Assembly: GCA_020846875.1 (NCBI GenBank)
Contig: JADLDB010000036.1
Coordinates: 62,001-126,000 of the forward strand
Direction: 5' to 3'
DNA length: 64,000 nucleotides
Source of the DNA: Myxococcales bacterium
Lineage (GTDB): Bacteria; Myxococcota; Myxococcia; Myxococcales; Myxococcaceae
Notes under the pieces: generated by a model
The model's input: the letters and a program-made list of their open reading frames with translations, nothing else
What the model was told of the DNA's origin: nothing
Database searches by the model: none
Part shown: one piece after another, positions 35,307 through 43,875 of the stretch
Layout of the letters: each line of letters begins with the position of its first letter
Position numbering within the stretch: the first letter of the stretch is position 1
Translations under genes and position numbers: made by a program

Positions 35307-37031
35307 GTGCGCCGCTCTGCGCTCACCCTTGCGCTGTGCCTCCTGTCGGTGGCGGCCTGGGCCCAGGACGCGGCGGATCCGTTCGCCCGCGGCATCGACC
35401 TGGTGCCCAACAAGGTGACGCCGACGATGAACAGCGGCATCACCCTCGACGGCGCCGAGACGCTCTACCGCGGCTCCTGGGCGCTGCAGGCGATCCTCGA
35501 TCTCAACTGGAGCATCCTCGCCCTCAAGTCCGGCGACGCCTACCTGGGCCAGCTCGTCCCCTTCCGGTTGAACCTGAACCTGATGGGCACCTGGCAGCTC
35601 CACAACCGGATCGAGGTCGGCGCCGATCTCCCCATCACCCTCTACCAGGCCACCAACTTCAAGCTGATGGAGGAGCAGGGGTTTCCTCAGGAATCGCCCA
35701 AGGCCGCCGGGCTGGGCGCCCTGCGCCTCTTCACCCGCGTGCAGATCCTCCGCCAGTCCGAGATCCCCATCGTGGGCCTCGCCGGCATCCTCGAGGTGCG
35801 CGCGCCCACCGGGGACACCTTCAGCTTCCTCTCCGATCGCGGCTTCGTCTTCGCCCCCCGCATCGCCGTGGAGCGCAAGTTCGGCCCGGTCCGCGTGCTG
35901 GCCAACGTCGGCTGGCGCCTGCGCACCGCCCCGGGCCGCTACCTGAACCTCTACGTGGGCCAGGAGTTCACCCTGGGCGGCGGCGCGATCGTCGCCCTGC
36001 CCGACTGGAAGGCGCTCAAGCAGACCGAGCTCATCGGCGAATTGGTGGCCGCCACGCCGGCCGAGGCCCCCTTCACCACCAGCCAGGCCGAGTCGCTCAA
36101 GAGCCCCTTCGAGCTGCTCCTCGGCGCCCGCACCATGGTGGCCGAGCACTGGGGCGTGCAGCTCGACTTCGGCAAGGGCCTGGGCGTGGCCGGCTATGGC
36201 CGCGAGGCGTTCCGCGTCATCCTCGGCGTCCGCTACCAGGTCACCGCCGAGCCGGATCTGGACGGCGACGGCATTCCCGATCGCATCGATCAATGCCTCG
36301 ACGTCCCCGAGGACAAGGACGGCTTCGAGGATCAGGACGGGTGCCCCGAGCCCGGCCCGGACGTGGACACCGACGGCGACACCGTGCCCGACACCGCCGA
36401 CGGCTGCCCCACCGAGCCCGGCCCGCCGCAGCTCGATGGCTGCCCGGACCGCGACAACGATCAGATCCCCGACAACGTGGACAAGTGCCCCGACGAGCCT
36501 GGCCCCGCCGATCTGCAGGGCTGCCCGCCCCCCGAAGAGGAGGAGGAGGTCGTCCTCGAGTCCGAGCGGATCCGCATCAACAACCAGATCCTCTTCGAGT
36601 TCGGCTCAGATCGGATCGATCCGCGGTCCTTCAAGCTGCTCGACGAGGTGGCCTCGGTGCTGACGAAGAACCCCGACGTGGGCCCGGTGATCATCGAAGG
36701 CCACACCGACAACGTCGGCTCGCGGCCCTACAACCTCGATCTGTCCAAGCGCCGCGCCAAGGCGGTGGAGAACTACCTGGTGACCAAGGGCATTGCCGCC
36801 AAGCGCCTGCGCAGCGACGGCTTCGGCTTCGACCGGCCCGTGGCGCCCAACGACACCCCGCTCAACCGCGCGAAGAACCGCCGCACCGAGTTCAAGTTGG
36901 TCGACGAGAAGAAGGACGAGGAGAAGAAGGACGCGCCGAAGGGTGGCGAGGCCCCGAAGAAGGACTCGCCGAAGCCCGCCGAGGCCCCGAAGCCGGCTGA
37001 AGCGCCAAAGCCGGACGCGCCGAAGAAGTAG
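35307..37031 (+). CDS. OmpA-family outer-membrane protein with thrombospondin type 3-like repeats
   Basis: A 574-residue outer-membrane protein. Seen: signal peptide (ALTLALCLLSVAAWAQ); an N-terminal beta-barrel-like domain (about 25-315); four short Asp-rich repeats at about 320-405 (DLDGDGIPDRIDQC, DTDGDTVPDTADGC, DRDNDQIPDNVDKC) that should bind calcium; then a C-terminal OmpA peptidoglycan-binding domain (ILFEFGSDRIDPRSFKLL, IIEGHTDNVGSRPYNLDLSK, NRAKNRRTEFKLV). Odd: a Lys/Pro/Glu/Ala tail after the OmpA domain (PAEAPKPAEAPKPDAPKK). Start: GTG at 35307. Its stop is 3 bp from the convergent thioredoxin gene. A long, varied barrel region makes the exact partners unclear. Confidence 0.93.
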   Translation: MRRSALTLALCLLSVAAWAQDAADPFARGIDLVPNKVTPTMNSGITLDGAETLYRGSWALQAILDLNWSILALKSGDAYLGQLVPFRLNLNLMGTWQLHNRIEVGADLPITLYQATNFKLMEEQGFPQESPKAAGLGALRLFTRVQILRQSEIPIVGLAGILEVRAPTGDTFSFLSDRGFVFAPRIAVERKFGPVRVLANVGWRLRTAPGRYLNLYVGQEFTLGGGAIVALPDWKALKQTELIGELVAATPAEAPFTTSQAESLKSPFELLLGARTMVAEHWGVQLDFGKGLGVAGYGREAFRVILGVRYQVTAEPDLDGDGIPDRIDQCLDVPEDKDGFEDQDGCPEPGPDVDTDGDTVPDTADGCPTEPGPPQLDGCPDRDNDQIPDNVDKCPDEPGPADLQGCPPPEEEEEVVLESERIRINNQILFEFGSDRIDPRSFKLLDEVASVLTKNPDVGPVIIEGHTDNVGSRPYNLDLSKRRAKAVENYLVTKGIAAKRLRSDGFGFDRPVAPNDTPLNRAKNRRTEFKLVDEKKDEEKKDAPKGGEAPKKDSPKPAEAPKPAEAPKPDAPKK

Positions 37032-37034
37032 CCT

Positions 37035-37571
37035 TCAGCGCTCGAGCGCCGCTTCGATCCACCGCGCGATCTGCGTCTCCGAGGCCTGACCCGTCTCGGA
37101 GGCGACGATCTTCCCCTGGCGATCGATGACGTACAGCGTGGGCAGCGCGCGGACGAGGTACGTGTGGCCCAGCTCCGGCGTGCCGAAGGCCGCGTAGGGG
37201 CCGAGGTCCGGCATCCCCTTCACGAAGGCGGACACCGCCTCGTGCTGCTCGTCGAGATCGTCGTTGCTCACCGCGAGGAACTTCACGCCCTTCGCCTCGT
37301 GCGCCTTCACCTGCTTGAGCAGGTAGGGCAGCTCGTCGCGGCAGGGGCCGCACCAGGTGGCCCAGAAGTCGATCACCACCACCTGCCCCTTGAGCGAGGA
37401 CAGCGACACCGGCCCGCCGAGCAGCGTCTCCACCGTGAAGTCAGGGGCCACGCTGTCGTCGGGGAGCCGGCGGCTGGCCTCCACCTCCTGCCAGCCCATC
37501 AGCGCGGCGCCGGCGAGCAGCAGCCCGACGATCACCACCGTCACCCGGTCGGGCTTCTTCGCCGCCCTCAC
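37035..37571 (-). CDS. TlpA/ResA-like thioredoxin-fold protein, membrane-anchored
   Basis: A 178-residue thiol-disulfide oxidoreductase facing the periplasm. Seen: a single N-terminal membrane segment (VTVVIVGLLLAGAALMGW), then VAPDFTVETLLGGPVSLSSL, the active-site WCGPC in DFWATWCGPCRDELPY near residue 73, and the cis-Pro loop in VRALPTLYVIDRQGK. All catalytic residues are present. Known: TlpA/ResA proteins reduce or oxidise apocytochromes or other secreted proteins. The GTG start at 37571 directly abuts the stop of the upstream CFI-box gene, so the two are probably cotranscribed, but the reason for the pairing is not evident. Confidence 0.9.
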   Translation of the reverse strand: MRAAKKPDRVTVVIVGLLLAGAALMGWQEVEASRRLPDDSVAPDFTVETLLGGPVSLSSLKGQVVVIDFWATWCGPCRDELPYLLKQVKAHEAKGVKFLAVSNDDLDEQHEAVSAFVKGMPDLGPYAAFGTPELGHTYLVRALPTLYVIDRQGKIVASETGQASETQIARWIEAALER

Positions 37572-38615
37572 CTACAGCACCCTCTCGATCGCGCGCGCCA
37601 CGCCGGACAGCATGGCGCGAGTGACGCCCTTGAGCCATGGGCGCGAGGCGACGAGCCGCGCCCAGCCCGGCCCCTCCCGGTAGTACCAGCGCACCGCCGC
37701 CCGGCCGAGAGCCCGCTGGAGCAGCACCCGATCGCGGAAGGCCCGCAGCGGCACCAGCTCGGGTGCGCCCTCGCCGAACACCGCCGTCGCCACGAAGCAC
37801 GACCTCACCGACGGCAGCCACAGCACCCGGCTGGAGTTCAGGTTGAGCACCCCCCGGAGGATGGTCGGCGGTCCGTAGAGGAAGGCGAGCAGATCGCGCC
37901 GCGCCGCCACCAGCTCCTCGCCGCCCACGTGCTCGAACTCCACCCGCGTCGGCGCGCCGCCCGGCTCCTCCACCCGGAAGGTGTAGCGGCGGCGATTCCC
38001 CTTCTCGCGCGCCACCTCCACGCTCTTCACCTCGGCCAGGTACGCCTGGAAGCCCTGGGCGCAGTGCAGGCACGTCAAGCGGTGCATCGCCAGCCGGGGC
38101 GGCAGGGTGAAGTCCTCCGCCTTCTGGCACCACGGGCACGCCAGCTTCACCTGCACCGCGGGCTCGGGCCGGGGATCGTACCGGGAGCGGCGCGTCGCCT
38201 CGTCGAAGACCCGCGGGCGCTCCTCGTCCGTCTTCCGCCACAGCCGGCTCCCTGCCGTCGCCTTCCGCTCCAGGATCATCGCGCGCTGCCACTGGCCGGC
38301 CGCCGCCTCCACCCGCCCCTCAGCCGTCAGGCACAGCGCCGACAGGTGCTGCTCCAGCGCGTCGACGTGCAGCCGCACCTCCTCGCCCAGCCGCCACCCG
38401 CGCGCCAGGAGCAGCTCCGCCTCCTCCAACAACCCAGAGGCTGTCTTGCGCGCGGGATCCTCCCGCCGCCGGTACAGCGGAGGCTCCGGCACCCGGGCAA
38501 AGAAGCTCATCGCGTCGGCCCGAAACACCTCCGCCGCCTCGGTCGGCTGTGAGGACAGGCGCTCCTGCCTCGCCCGCGCCCGCTGCTTGACCTGCTCGAG
38601 CTCCACGCCTCCCAT
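37572..38615 (-). CDS. Zinc-ribbon protein with C-terminal CFI-box domain
   Basis: A 347-residue protein. Seen: an N-terminal helical region (VKQRARARQERLSSQP, LLEEAELLLARGWRLGEEVR), a zinc ribbon near residues 160-190 (CPWCQ then CLHC), a middle domain (FRVEEPGGAPTRVEFEHVGG), and a C-terminal part starting SCFVATAVFGEGAPELVPLR. This is the pattern called the CFI-box, here with CFV instead of CFI, and is followed by FRDRVLLQRALGRAAVRWYY. Known: CFI-box regions end many uncharacterised bacterial proteins; their role is unknown. The stop codon is directly adjacent to the start of the TlpA-like gene. No enzyme motif is recognised. Confidence 0.75.
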   Translation of the reverse strand: MGGVELEQVKQRARARQERLSSQPTEAAEVFRADAMSFFARVPEPPLYRRREDPARKTASGLLEEAELLLARGWRLGEEVRLHVDALEQHLSALCLTAEGRVEAAAGQWQRAMILERKATAGSRLWRKTDEERPRVFDEATRRSRYDPRPEPAVQVKLACPWCQKAEDFTLPPRLAMHRLTCLHCAQGFQAYLAEVKSVEVAREKGNRRRYTFRVEEPGGAPTRVEFEHVGGEELVAARRDLLAFLYGPPTILRGVLNLNSSRVLWLPSVRSCFVATAVFGEGAPELVPLRAFRDRVLLQRALGRAAVRWYYREGPGWARLVASRPWLKGVTRAMLSGVARAIERVL

Positions 38616-38689
38616 CTACGCACCATTCGCACGGCTCGCTACCCGGTCGAAAAATGGACCCCGATGTGGGGCCATGTAGGGATCGCGCC

Positions 38690-38968
38690 ATGGGCTTCCT
38701 CCGCTTCGTGATCTGGACCGGGTTGTGCGTGGCCTTCGGCGTGTGGCTGGGCACCGCGAAGGTGGGCGGCAAGTCACCCCTGCAGCAGCTCTCGGCGGCG
38801 TGGAGCGCGCCGAAGGTGGAAGAGGTGAAGCGCGACGCGAAGGAGCTGGTCACCGACGTGAAGAAGAAGGTGACGGCGCCCGAAGCGGCGGGCCCGAAGG
38901 AGCAGCACACCGCCCAGGACAAGGCGGCGATCGACGACATCATCGCCCGGCGGCCGGCGAAGAACTGA
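38690..38968 (+). CDS. Small single-pass membrane protein, unknown function
   Basis: A 92-residue protein with one N-terminal hydrophobic segment (FLRFVIWTGLCVAFGVWLG) and a charged, Lys/Glu-rich helical remainder (VEEVKRDAKELVTDVKKKVT). Start: ATG at 38690 is preferred to an ATG at 38654, which would put 12 polar residues ahead of the membrane segment. It is divergent from the CFI-box gene. Composition is compatible with a real protein, but no family is recognised and translation is not certain. Confidence 0.6.
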   Translation: MGFLRFVIWTGLCVAFGVWLGTAKVGGKSPLQQLSAAWSAPKVEEVKRDAKELVTDVKKKVTAPEAAGPKEQHTAQDKAAIDDIIARRPAKN

Positions 38969-39134
38969 CAGAGGCCAGAGCGCCGATCAGGTTGGCGGAC
39001 CGAGTGACGTCGGTGAGTTGCGAGCAGACCAAGGCGCGACGAGGGAAGCTGCTGGTGGGCAGCCGACCGAGGAGCAACGACGGGATGCGACGCAAATCGC
39101 CGATGTCACGACGGGAGCCAACCTGTTCGGCGCT
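38969..39134. other. 166-bp intergenic stretch with no recognised feature
   Basis: Lies between the small membrane protein gene and the convergent TrmJ-like gene. I see no hairpin with a T-run, no repeat copy from elsewhere in the window, and no convincing short reading frame. Confidence 0.5.
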
Positions 39135-39839
39135 CTACCCGCTGGCGGTCCGCAGCACGTGCTCGAAGGCGGCCAGCCACAGCTGCGCCTCGCGCTGGGT
39201 CAGCCTTCCCTGCACCAGGCTGCGGGACAGCTCCTTGAGCACGTGGCCCGGCGCCTGGGGGTTGAGGAACTCGCACGCCAGGAGCGCGGCCTGCATCTTC
39301 TCTTCGAGCCGCTGGAGGAGCGCGCCGTCCGCGCCGGGCTGGGCGTCGGCCGCGGCGAGCGTTCCCTGTCCCGCGCACAGGTACAGCAGCACCGCGGCGG
39401 CCTGCGCCACGTTCATCGACGGCTGCGGGCCGGGCGTGGGAATGGCCACCACGTCGTGACAGAGCGCCAGCTCGTCGTCCGACAGCCCGCGCTTCTCCCC
39501 GCCCAGCACCAGCGCCACCCTCCCCCGCGCGGAGTGCTCCGCGAGCCGGGCGACGCCTTCCTCGGGGGGCAGGGCGCGCTGCCGCTTGAGCGCCGTGCGG
39601 GACGTGGTGCCCACCGCGTAGACGACGCCGGACAGGGCCTCCGCCAGCGAAGCCGCCACGGCGAACTGCTCCAACACCGGATCCGCCTTCACGCCCAGCT
39701 TCTCCACCCCCCGGAAGTCGTGCGTCGCCGGATCGGCCAGGATGAGCCGCGTCAACCCGAAGTTGGCCATCACGCGGGCGATCGCCCCGAGGTTCTCCGG
39801 GGATCTGAGCTGGTGACAGATCACGACAGGGTGCACCAT
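39135..39839 (-). CDS. SPOUT RNA 2'-O-methyltransferase, TrmJ-like
   Basis: A 234-residue SPOUT-class methyltransferase acting on the 2'-OH of tRNA (position 32 in the TrmJ family) or rRNA. Seen: N-terminal VVICHQLRSPENLGAIARVM, motif 2 ALVLGGEKRGLSDDELALC and motif 3 VAIPTPGPQPSMNVAQAAAV, the three SPOUT signatures in order. A C-terminal helical extension (about residues 170-234) is longer than in minimal TrmH. The start ATG at 39839 places the first motif at the N-terminus. Divergent from the lipoprotein gene at 39896. The TrmJ assignment over TrmL/TrmH rests on the N-terminal motif and extension and is not certain. Confidence 0.85.
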   Translation of the reverse strand: MVHPVVICHQLRSPENLGAIARVMANFGLTRLILADPATHDFRGVEKLGVKADPVLEQFAVAASLAEALSGVVYAVGTTSRTALKRQRALPPEEGVARLAEHSARGRVALVLGGEKRGLSDDELALCHDVVAIPTPGPQPSMNVAQAAAVLLYLCAGQGTLAAADAQPGADGALLQRLEEKMQAALLACEFLNPQAPGHVLKELSRSLVQGRLTQREAQLWLAAFEHVLRTASG

Positions 39840-39895
39840 GTGGGCGGGGAGTCTAGCTGGCTGATCGCCGGCCCCGTGGGTATAGTGGCCACGCC

Positions 39896-40450
39896 GTGTC
39901 GCGCACCCTGCTGATCAGCCTCGCCTCCCTCACTCTGGCCTCCGCCTGCGGTGGGCCTCCCCTCTCCACCCGCGGACCGTCCACATCCCAGGCCCTCACC
40001 GGCACCGCCGAGTGGCTGGAGTTCGAGCCGTCCGCCGTGCGCCAGGAGCTGTTCCGCGACATCGCGAAGGCCTCCCAGGCGCAGGCCGGCGCCCACGGCA
40101 TCGTGCTCTTCCCCATGTTGGTCGACGGCGAGTTCGTCGGCGCACGGGCGCTCGAGCCGCACATGGATCTGCTCCTCGCGCCGGACGCTGGCGCGCCGCT
40201 GCTGCTCACCTTCGACGGCCGCGTCGAGCGCTTCAGCGAGGATCGCCGCGAGGCCTTCCAGGGCCTGTCCGAGCGCGAGGCCGCCGAGCTGATCGCCCGC
40301 ACCCTGCTGCACCACTGGAACGTCTCCGAGACCGGCCCCATCACCGTGGTGCGCGCGCCCGGCGCCCCGTACGCCGCCGCGTGGATCGACGGCGAGCTGC
40401 GCCTCAACCCGGCCTTCGTCTACATGGCCGCGGCGCCGCTGACGCCCTGA
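39896..40450 (+). CDS. Lipoprotein of unknown function
   Basis: A 184-residue lipoprotein. Seen: signal peptide with lipobox SAC (LISLASLTLASACGG, Cys near residue 18), a short Ser/Thr spacer, then a compact alpha/beta domain (EFEPSAVRQELFRDIAKASQ, GIVLFPMLVDGEFVGARALE, AELIARTLLHHWNVSETGPI). Start: GTG at 39896. No catalytic motif or known family is recognised. It is followed 31 bp later by purC on the same strand and may share a transcript, though no functional link is apparent. Confidence 0.75.
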   Translation: MSRTLLISLASLTLASACGGPPLSTRGPSTSQALTGTAEWLEFEPSAVRQELFRDIAKASQAQAGAHGIVLFPMLVDGEFVGARALEPHMDLLLAPDAGAPLLLTFDGRVERFSEDRREAFQGLSEREAAELIARTLLHHWNVSETGPITVVRAPGAPYAAAWIDGELRLNPAFVYMAAAPLTP

Positions 40451-40481
40451 CGACGCCTCCCCCTGCTGCTACAAGGCCGGC

Positions 40482-41435
40482 ATGTCCGACGCCCGCCTGC
40501 GCGCGCAGCTCCCTCACACGCTGAAGGCCACCGCCTTCCCCGCGCTGGGAGAGCGCTACCAGGGGAAGGTGCGCGACACGTACCGCCAGGGCGACCGGCT
40601 GGTGCTCATCACCACCGATCGGCTGTCCGCCTTCGATCACGTGCTCACCACCATCCCCTTCAAGGGCGATCTGCTGAACCAACTGGCGCACTTCTGGTTC
40701 CAGAAGACCGCCCACGTGGTGAAGAACCACGTCCTCGACATGCCCGATCCCTGCGTGACGGTGGCCCGGCGCGCCGAGCCTTTCCCCATCGAGTTCGTGG
40801 TGCGCGGCTACATCACCGGCAGCCTGTGGCGCGACTACGAGGCCGGCCGCGATCCCTACGAGCTGCACCTCCCGCCGGGAGTGAAGAAGGACCAGGCCTT
40901 CCCTGCGCCCGTCTTGACGCCGTCCACCAAGGAGCAGCAGGGCAAGCACGACGAGCCGGTGTCCGAGGCCGAGGTGCTGCGCCGCAAGCTGGTGTCGCCC
41001 GCCGACTGGCAGCGCGCGAGAGAAGCCGCCCTGGGCCTGTTCGCCGAAGGCCAGCGGCAGGCGAAGGCGCGCGGCCTCATCCTGGTCGACACCAAGTACG
41101 AGTTCGGCCTGGTGAAGGGCGAGCTGACGGTCATCGACGAGCTGCACACCCCCGACTCCAGCCGCTACTGGGTGGCCAGCGAGTACGAGGCGCGCTTCGC
41201 CAGAGGTGAGGCCCAGAAGATGTTGGACAAGGAGAACATTCGCCAGTGGCTGATCCAGGAGCGCGGCTTCTCCGGCCACGGCGCGCCGCCCCCCATCCCC
41301 GACGAGGTGCGCGTCGAGCTCGCCGGCAAGTACCTCGCGGCGTACGAGCAGATCACCGGCACCGCCTTCGACCTGCAGGTGGGCGACGTCACCGAGCGGC
41401 TGCGCGGCAACCTGAAGAAGGCCGGGTTGATCTAG
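40482..41435 (+). CDS. purC: Phosphoribosylaminoimidazole-succinocarboxamide synthase
   Basis: SAICAR synthetase of de novo purine synthesis: joins CAIR and aspartate using ATP. Seen (317 residues): YQGKVRDTYRQGDRLVLITT with the ATP-binding GKVRD, SAFDHVLTTIPFKGDLLNQL, PIEFVVRGYITGSLWRDYEA, STKEQQGKHDEPVSEAEV and VDTKYEFGL, ELTVIDELHTPDSSRYW. These are all in order and typical of the longer, eukaryote-like PurC group. Start: ATG at 40482, from which the conserved core begins near residue 25. Nothing is missing. purB lies nearby on the opposite strand. Confidence 0.96.
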   Translation: MSDARLRAQLPHTLKATAFPALGERYQGKVRDTYRQGDRLVLITTDRLSAFDHVLTTIPFKGDLLNQLAHFWFQKTAHVVKNHVLDMPDPCVTVARRAEPFPIEFVVRGYITGSLWRDYEAGRDPYELHLPPGVKKDQAFPAPVLTPSTKEQQGKHDEPVSEAEVLRRKLVSPADWQRAREAALGLFAEGQRQAKARGLILVDTKYEFGLVKGELTVIDELHTPDSSRYWVASEYEARFARGEAQKMLDKENIRQWLIQERGFSGHGAPPPIPDEVRVELAGKYLAAYEQITGTAFDLQVGDVTERLRGNLKKAGLI

Positions 41436-41445
41436 GTTGCTGCTG

Positions 41446-42510
41446 ATGCGCCGCCTCGTCCCCGTACTCCTCCTCGCCGTCAGCGGCTGTGGTGGCGCCG
41501 TCATGTCGGGCATGGACGCGTCGCACGAGCTCGACGCAGGACCCGACGCCCAGGTGCCTTTCGACGCGGACGCCGGCGCGGATGCCTCGGTCGCCGACAG
41601 CGGCACGCCTGAGGTCGATGCAGGCGTGGACGCAGGGGTGGACGCGGGCGGGGACGCGGGCTTCGACGGAGGGGCCGACGCCGGGATCTCGACGGCCGAC
41701 GCCGGAAGCTGGCGCTCCTCGCTCTCGGTCTGCTGGACGGACGCGAGCTGCCAGCGGGTGATGGCCGTCGGCCACGGTGGCGCGTGGACCTCCTCCATCC
41801 CCTACAACTCCAACGGGGCGATCGCCGCCGCGTACACCCAGGGCCTGGACGGGGTGAAGATCGACGTCCGGGTCACCGCCGACAACGTGCCGGTCATCTC
41901 CCACTCCAGCCCCATCGAGCTGTTCGAGTCGCTCGACTGCTACAACCAGCGCATCGAGAACATGACCGCGGCGCAGGTGACCAACTGCCACCGCGTTCCG
42001 TCCACCACCGAGAAGTTCCAGCGCCTCGACGAGGTGCTCGACTACCTGCGGGGCAAGCTGGTGGTGCAGCTCTGCGTGAAGGTGGCCAGCGACCTCCCGC
42101 GCATCGTCCAGCAGGTGATCGCCTCCAACGCCCAGGACTTCGCCTTCCTGGAGATCGACCCCCTCGATCTCCAGACGCGGGTCCCCTCCGCGCCCGGCGG
42201 GAACACCGTCTGGTACCTGATCAACCTGGCCTCAGACCTGACGCAGGTCGACACGCTGCTCGCGCTGAACAACCCGCGCGCCTTCATGTACGAGTTCGAC
42301 ACCGGCGTGCAGCTGGGAAACCTCGTCTCCACGCGCCTGCACCCGGCCAACATCCGCGCCTTCACGTACGAGTCCGGAGCGCTCGCCACCACCCAGCAGT
42401 TCGTCGGCTACTACAACGCGGGCTACGACGTCGTCTCGGCCAACGCGACCAGCGCCCTGCTCCCCGCCCGCCAGCAGGTGAATGGCGCCCGCGGCGTCTC
42501 GCCTCCGTGA
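41446..42510 (+). CDS. Lipoprotein with degenerate GDPD-like phosphodiesterase domain
   Basis: A 354-residue lipoprotein. Seen: signal peptide and lipobox (LVPVLLLAVSGCGG, Cys near residue 15), then a Asp/Ala/Gly/Val repeat linker to about residue 85 (VDAGVDAGVDAGGDAGFD). The rest looks like a glycerophosphodiesterase TIM barrel: GHGGAW near residue 105, GAIAAAYTQGLDGVKIDVRV, then TADNVPVISHSSP. Odd: where active members have H-R-G, E-x-D and H-D, this has H-G-G, K-I-D and H-S, so the metal and phosphate ligands are partly lost. Start ATG at 41446; a TTG at 41437 would add three residues. It may be non-catalytic or use a changed site. Convergent with purB, 6 bp apart. Confidence 0.7.
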   Translation: MRRLVPVLLLAVSGCGGAVMSGMDASHELDAGPDAQVPFDADAGADASVADSGTPEVDAGVDAGVDAGGDAGFDGGADAGISTADAGSWRSSLSVCWTDASCQRVMAVGHGGAWTSSIPYNSNGAIAAAYTQGLDGVKIDVRVTADNVPVISHSSPIELFESLDCYNQRIENMTAAQVTNCHRVPSTTEKFQRLDEVLDYLRGKLVVQLCVKVASDLPRIVQQVIASNAQDFAFLEIDPLDLQTRVPSAPGGNTVWYLINLASDLTQVDTLLALNNPRAFMYEFDTGVQLGNLVSTRLHPANIRAFTYESGALATTQQFVGYYNAGYDVVSANATSALLPARQQVNGARGVSPP

Positions 42511-42516
42511 AGCGCC

Positions 42517-43827
42517 TCAGCTGCGCCCGAAGACGCGCTGGAAGATCTGCCCGACGTGCTTTAAGTGGTAGTCGGGCGTGAAGCAGGCCTCGATGTCGGC
42601 CGGTGACATGACCTTGAGCAGCTCCGCGTCACCGAGGAGCGCCGTCTTGAAGTCCTTCTGCTCCTCGTAGAACTTCATCGCGTTGCGCTGGACGATCACG
42701 TACGCGGCCTGCCGATCCAGGCCCCGCTTCGCCAGCTCGAGCAACAGGCGCTGGCTGTTCACCACCCCGCCCAACAGCGCCAGGTTCCTCTGCATGTTCT
42801 CCGGGTACACCTTGAAGGACTCCACCAGCCCGGCGAAGCGGTACAGCATGAAGTCGAACACCACCGTGGCGTCCGGGCCGATCATCCGCTCCACCGAGGA
42901 GTGGCTGATGTCTCGCTCGTGCCACAGCGGCACGTTCTCCATCGCGGACAGCGCGTAGCCGCGCAAGAGCCGCGCCAGCCCGGTGAGGTTCTCGGTGAGG
43001 ATCGGGTTGCGCTTGTGGGGCATCGCCGAGCTGCCCTTCTGGCCCGGCGTGAAGGGCTCCTCCACCTCGCGGACCTCGGTGCGCTGGAGGTGACGGATCT
43101 CCACCGCGAACTTCTCGATGCTGGTGCCGACCAGCGCGATGGCAGTGAAGACCTCGGCGTGGCGATCGCGCTGGACGATCTGGCTGGACGCGGGCGCGGG
43201 CTTGAGGCCCAACAGCCCCATCGCGTGCTCCTCCACCGCCGGAGGCAGGTGCGCGAAGGTGCCCACCGCGCCGGAGACCTTCCCGAACGAGATCGTGTCC
43301 CTCGCCTGCTCCAGCCGCCGCCTCCCCCGCTTGAGCTCGTCGTACCAGAGGGCCAGCTTGTGCCCGAAGGAGATGGGCTCGGCGTGGATGCCGTGGCTGC
43401 GGCCCGCCATCACCGTGCGCTGGTGCTCGAAGGCCCGCGTCTCCACCGCCTTCAGCGCCCGGTCCACCCCGGTGAGCAGCAGCCCCAGCGCGTCCCGCAA
43501 GGTGAGCGCCAGCGAGGTGTCCAGCACGTCGCTCGACGTCATGCCCCAGTGCAGCCAGCGCGCCTCCGGGCCGATCCGCTCCTCCATGAAGGTGAGGAAG
43601 GCGATCACGTCGTGCCTGGTCGTCTTCTCGATCTCATCCACCCGCGCCACGTCCGCCGCCGTGAAGCCGCCCGCCTTCGCCCGGCACACCTCCAGCGCCT
43701 GCTTCGGGGCGATGCCCGCGTGCACCATGCCTTCCAGCGCCGCGAGCTCCACGTCGCGCCACCGTGAAAGCCTGGCCTCCGGCGTCCACAGCGCGACCAT
43801 CTCGGGTCGGGAGTAGCGAGGGATCAT
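42517..43827 (-). CDS. purB: Adenylosuccinate lyase
   Basis: Catalyses two steps of purine synthesis: releasing fumarate from SAICAR and from adenylosuccinate. Seen (436 residues): the N-terminal IPRYSRPEMVALWTPEARL, catalytic-region His motifs including TSSDVLDTSLALTL and AGRSHGIHAEPISFG, and the fumarase-superfamily signature GQKGSSAMPHKRNPILTENL near residue 260. The ATG at 43827 precedes the conserved N-terminus; an extended frame upstream lacks similarity. The start is 49 bp from the base of the large inverted repeat at 43876-44024, which lies between this gene and the one upstream on the same strand. Confidence 0.96.
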   Translation of the reverse strand: MIPRYSRPEMVALWTPEARLSRWRDVELAALEGMVHAGIAPKQALEVCRAKAGGFTAADVARVDEIEKTTRHDVIAFLTFMEERIGPEARWLHWGMTSSDVLDTSLALTLRDALGLLLTGVDRALKAVETRAFEHQRTVMAGRSHGIHAEPISFGHKLALWYDELKRGRRRLEQARDTISFGKVSGAVGTFAHLPPAVEEHAMGLLGLKPAPASSQIVQRDRHAEVFTAIALVGTSIEKFAVEIRHLQRTEVREVEEPFTPGQKGSSAMPHKRNPILTENLTGLARLLRGYALSAMENVPLWHERDISHSSVERMIGPDATVVFDFMLYRFAGLVESFKVYPENMQRNLALLGGVVNSQRLLLELAKRGLDRQAAYVIVQRNAMKFYEEQKDFKTALLGDAELLKVMSPADIEACFTPDYHLKHVGQIFQRVFGRS

Positions 43828-43875
43828 GCCGCTCCCATAGGGGAACTGCCCGCGCCATGCCAGCGCCCGAGCGTG

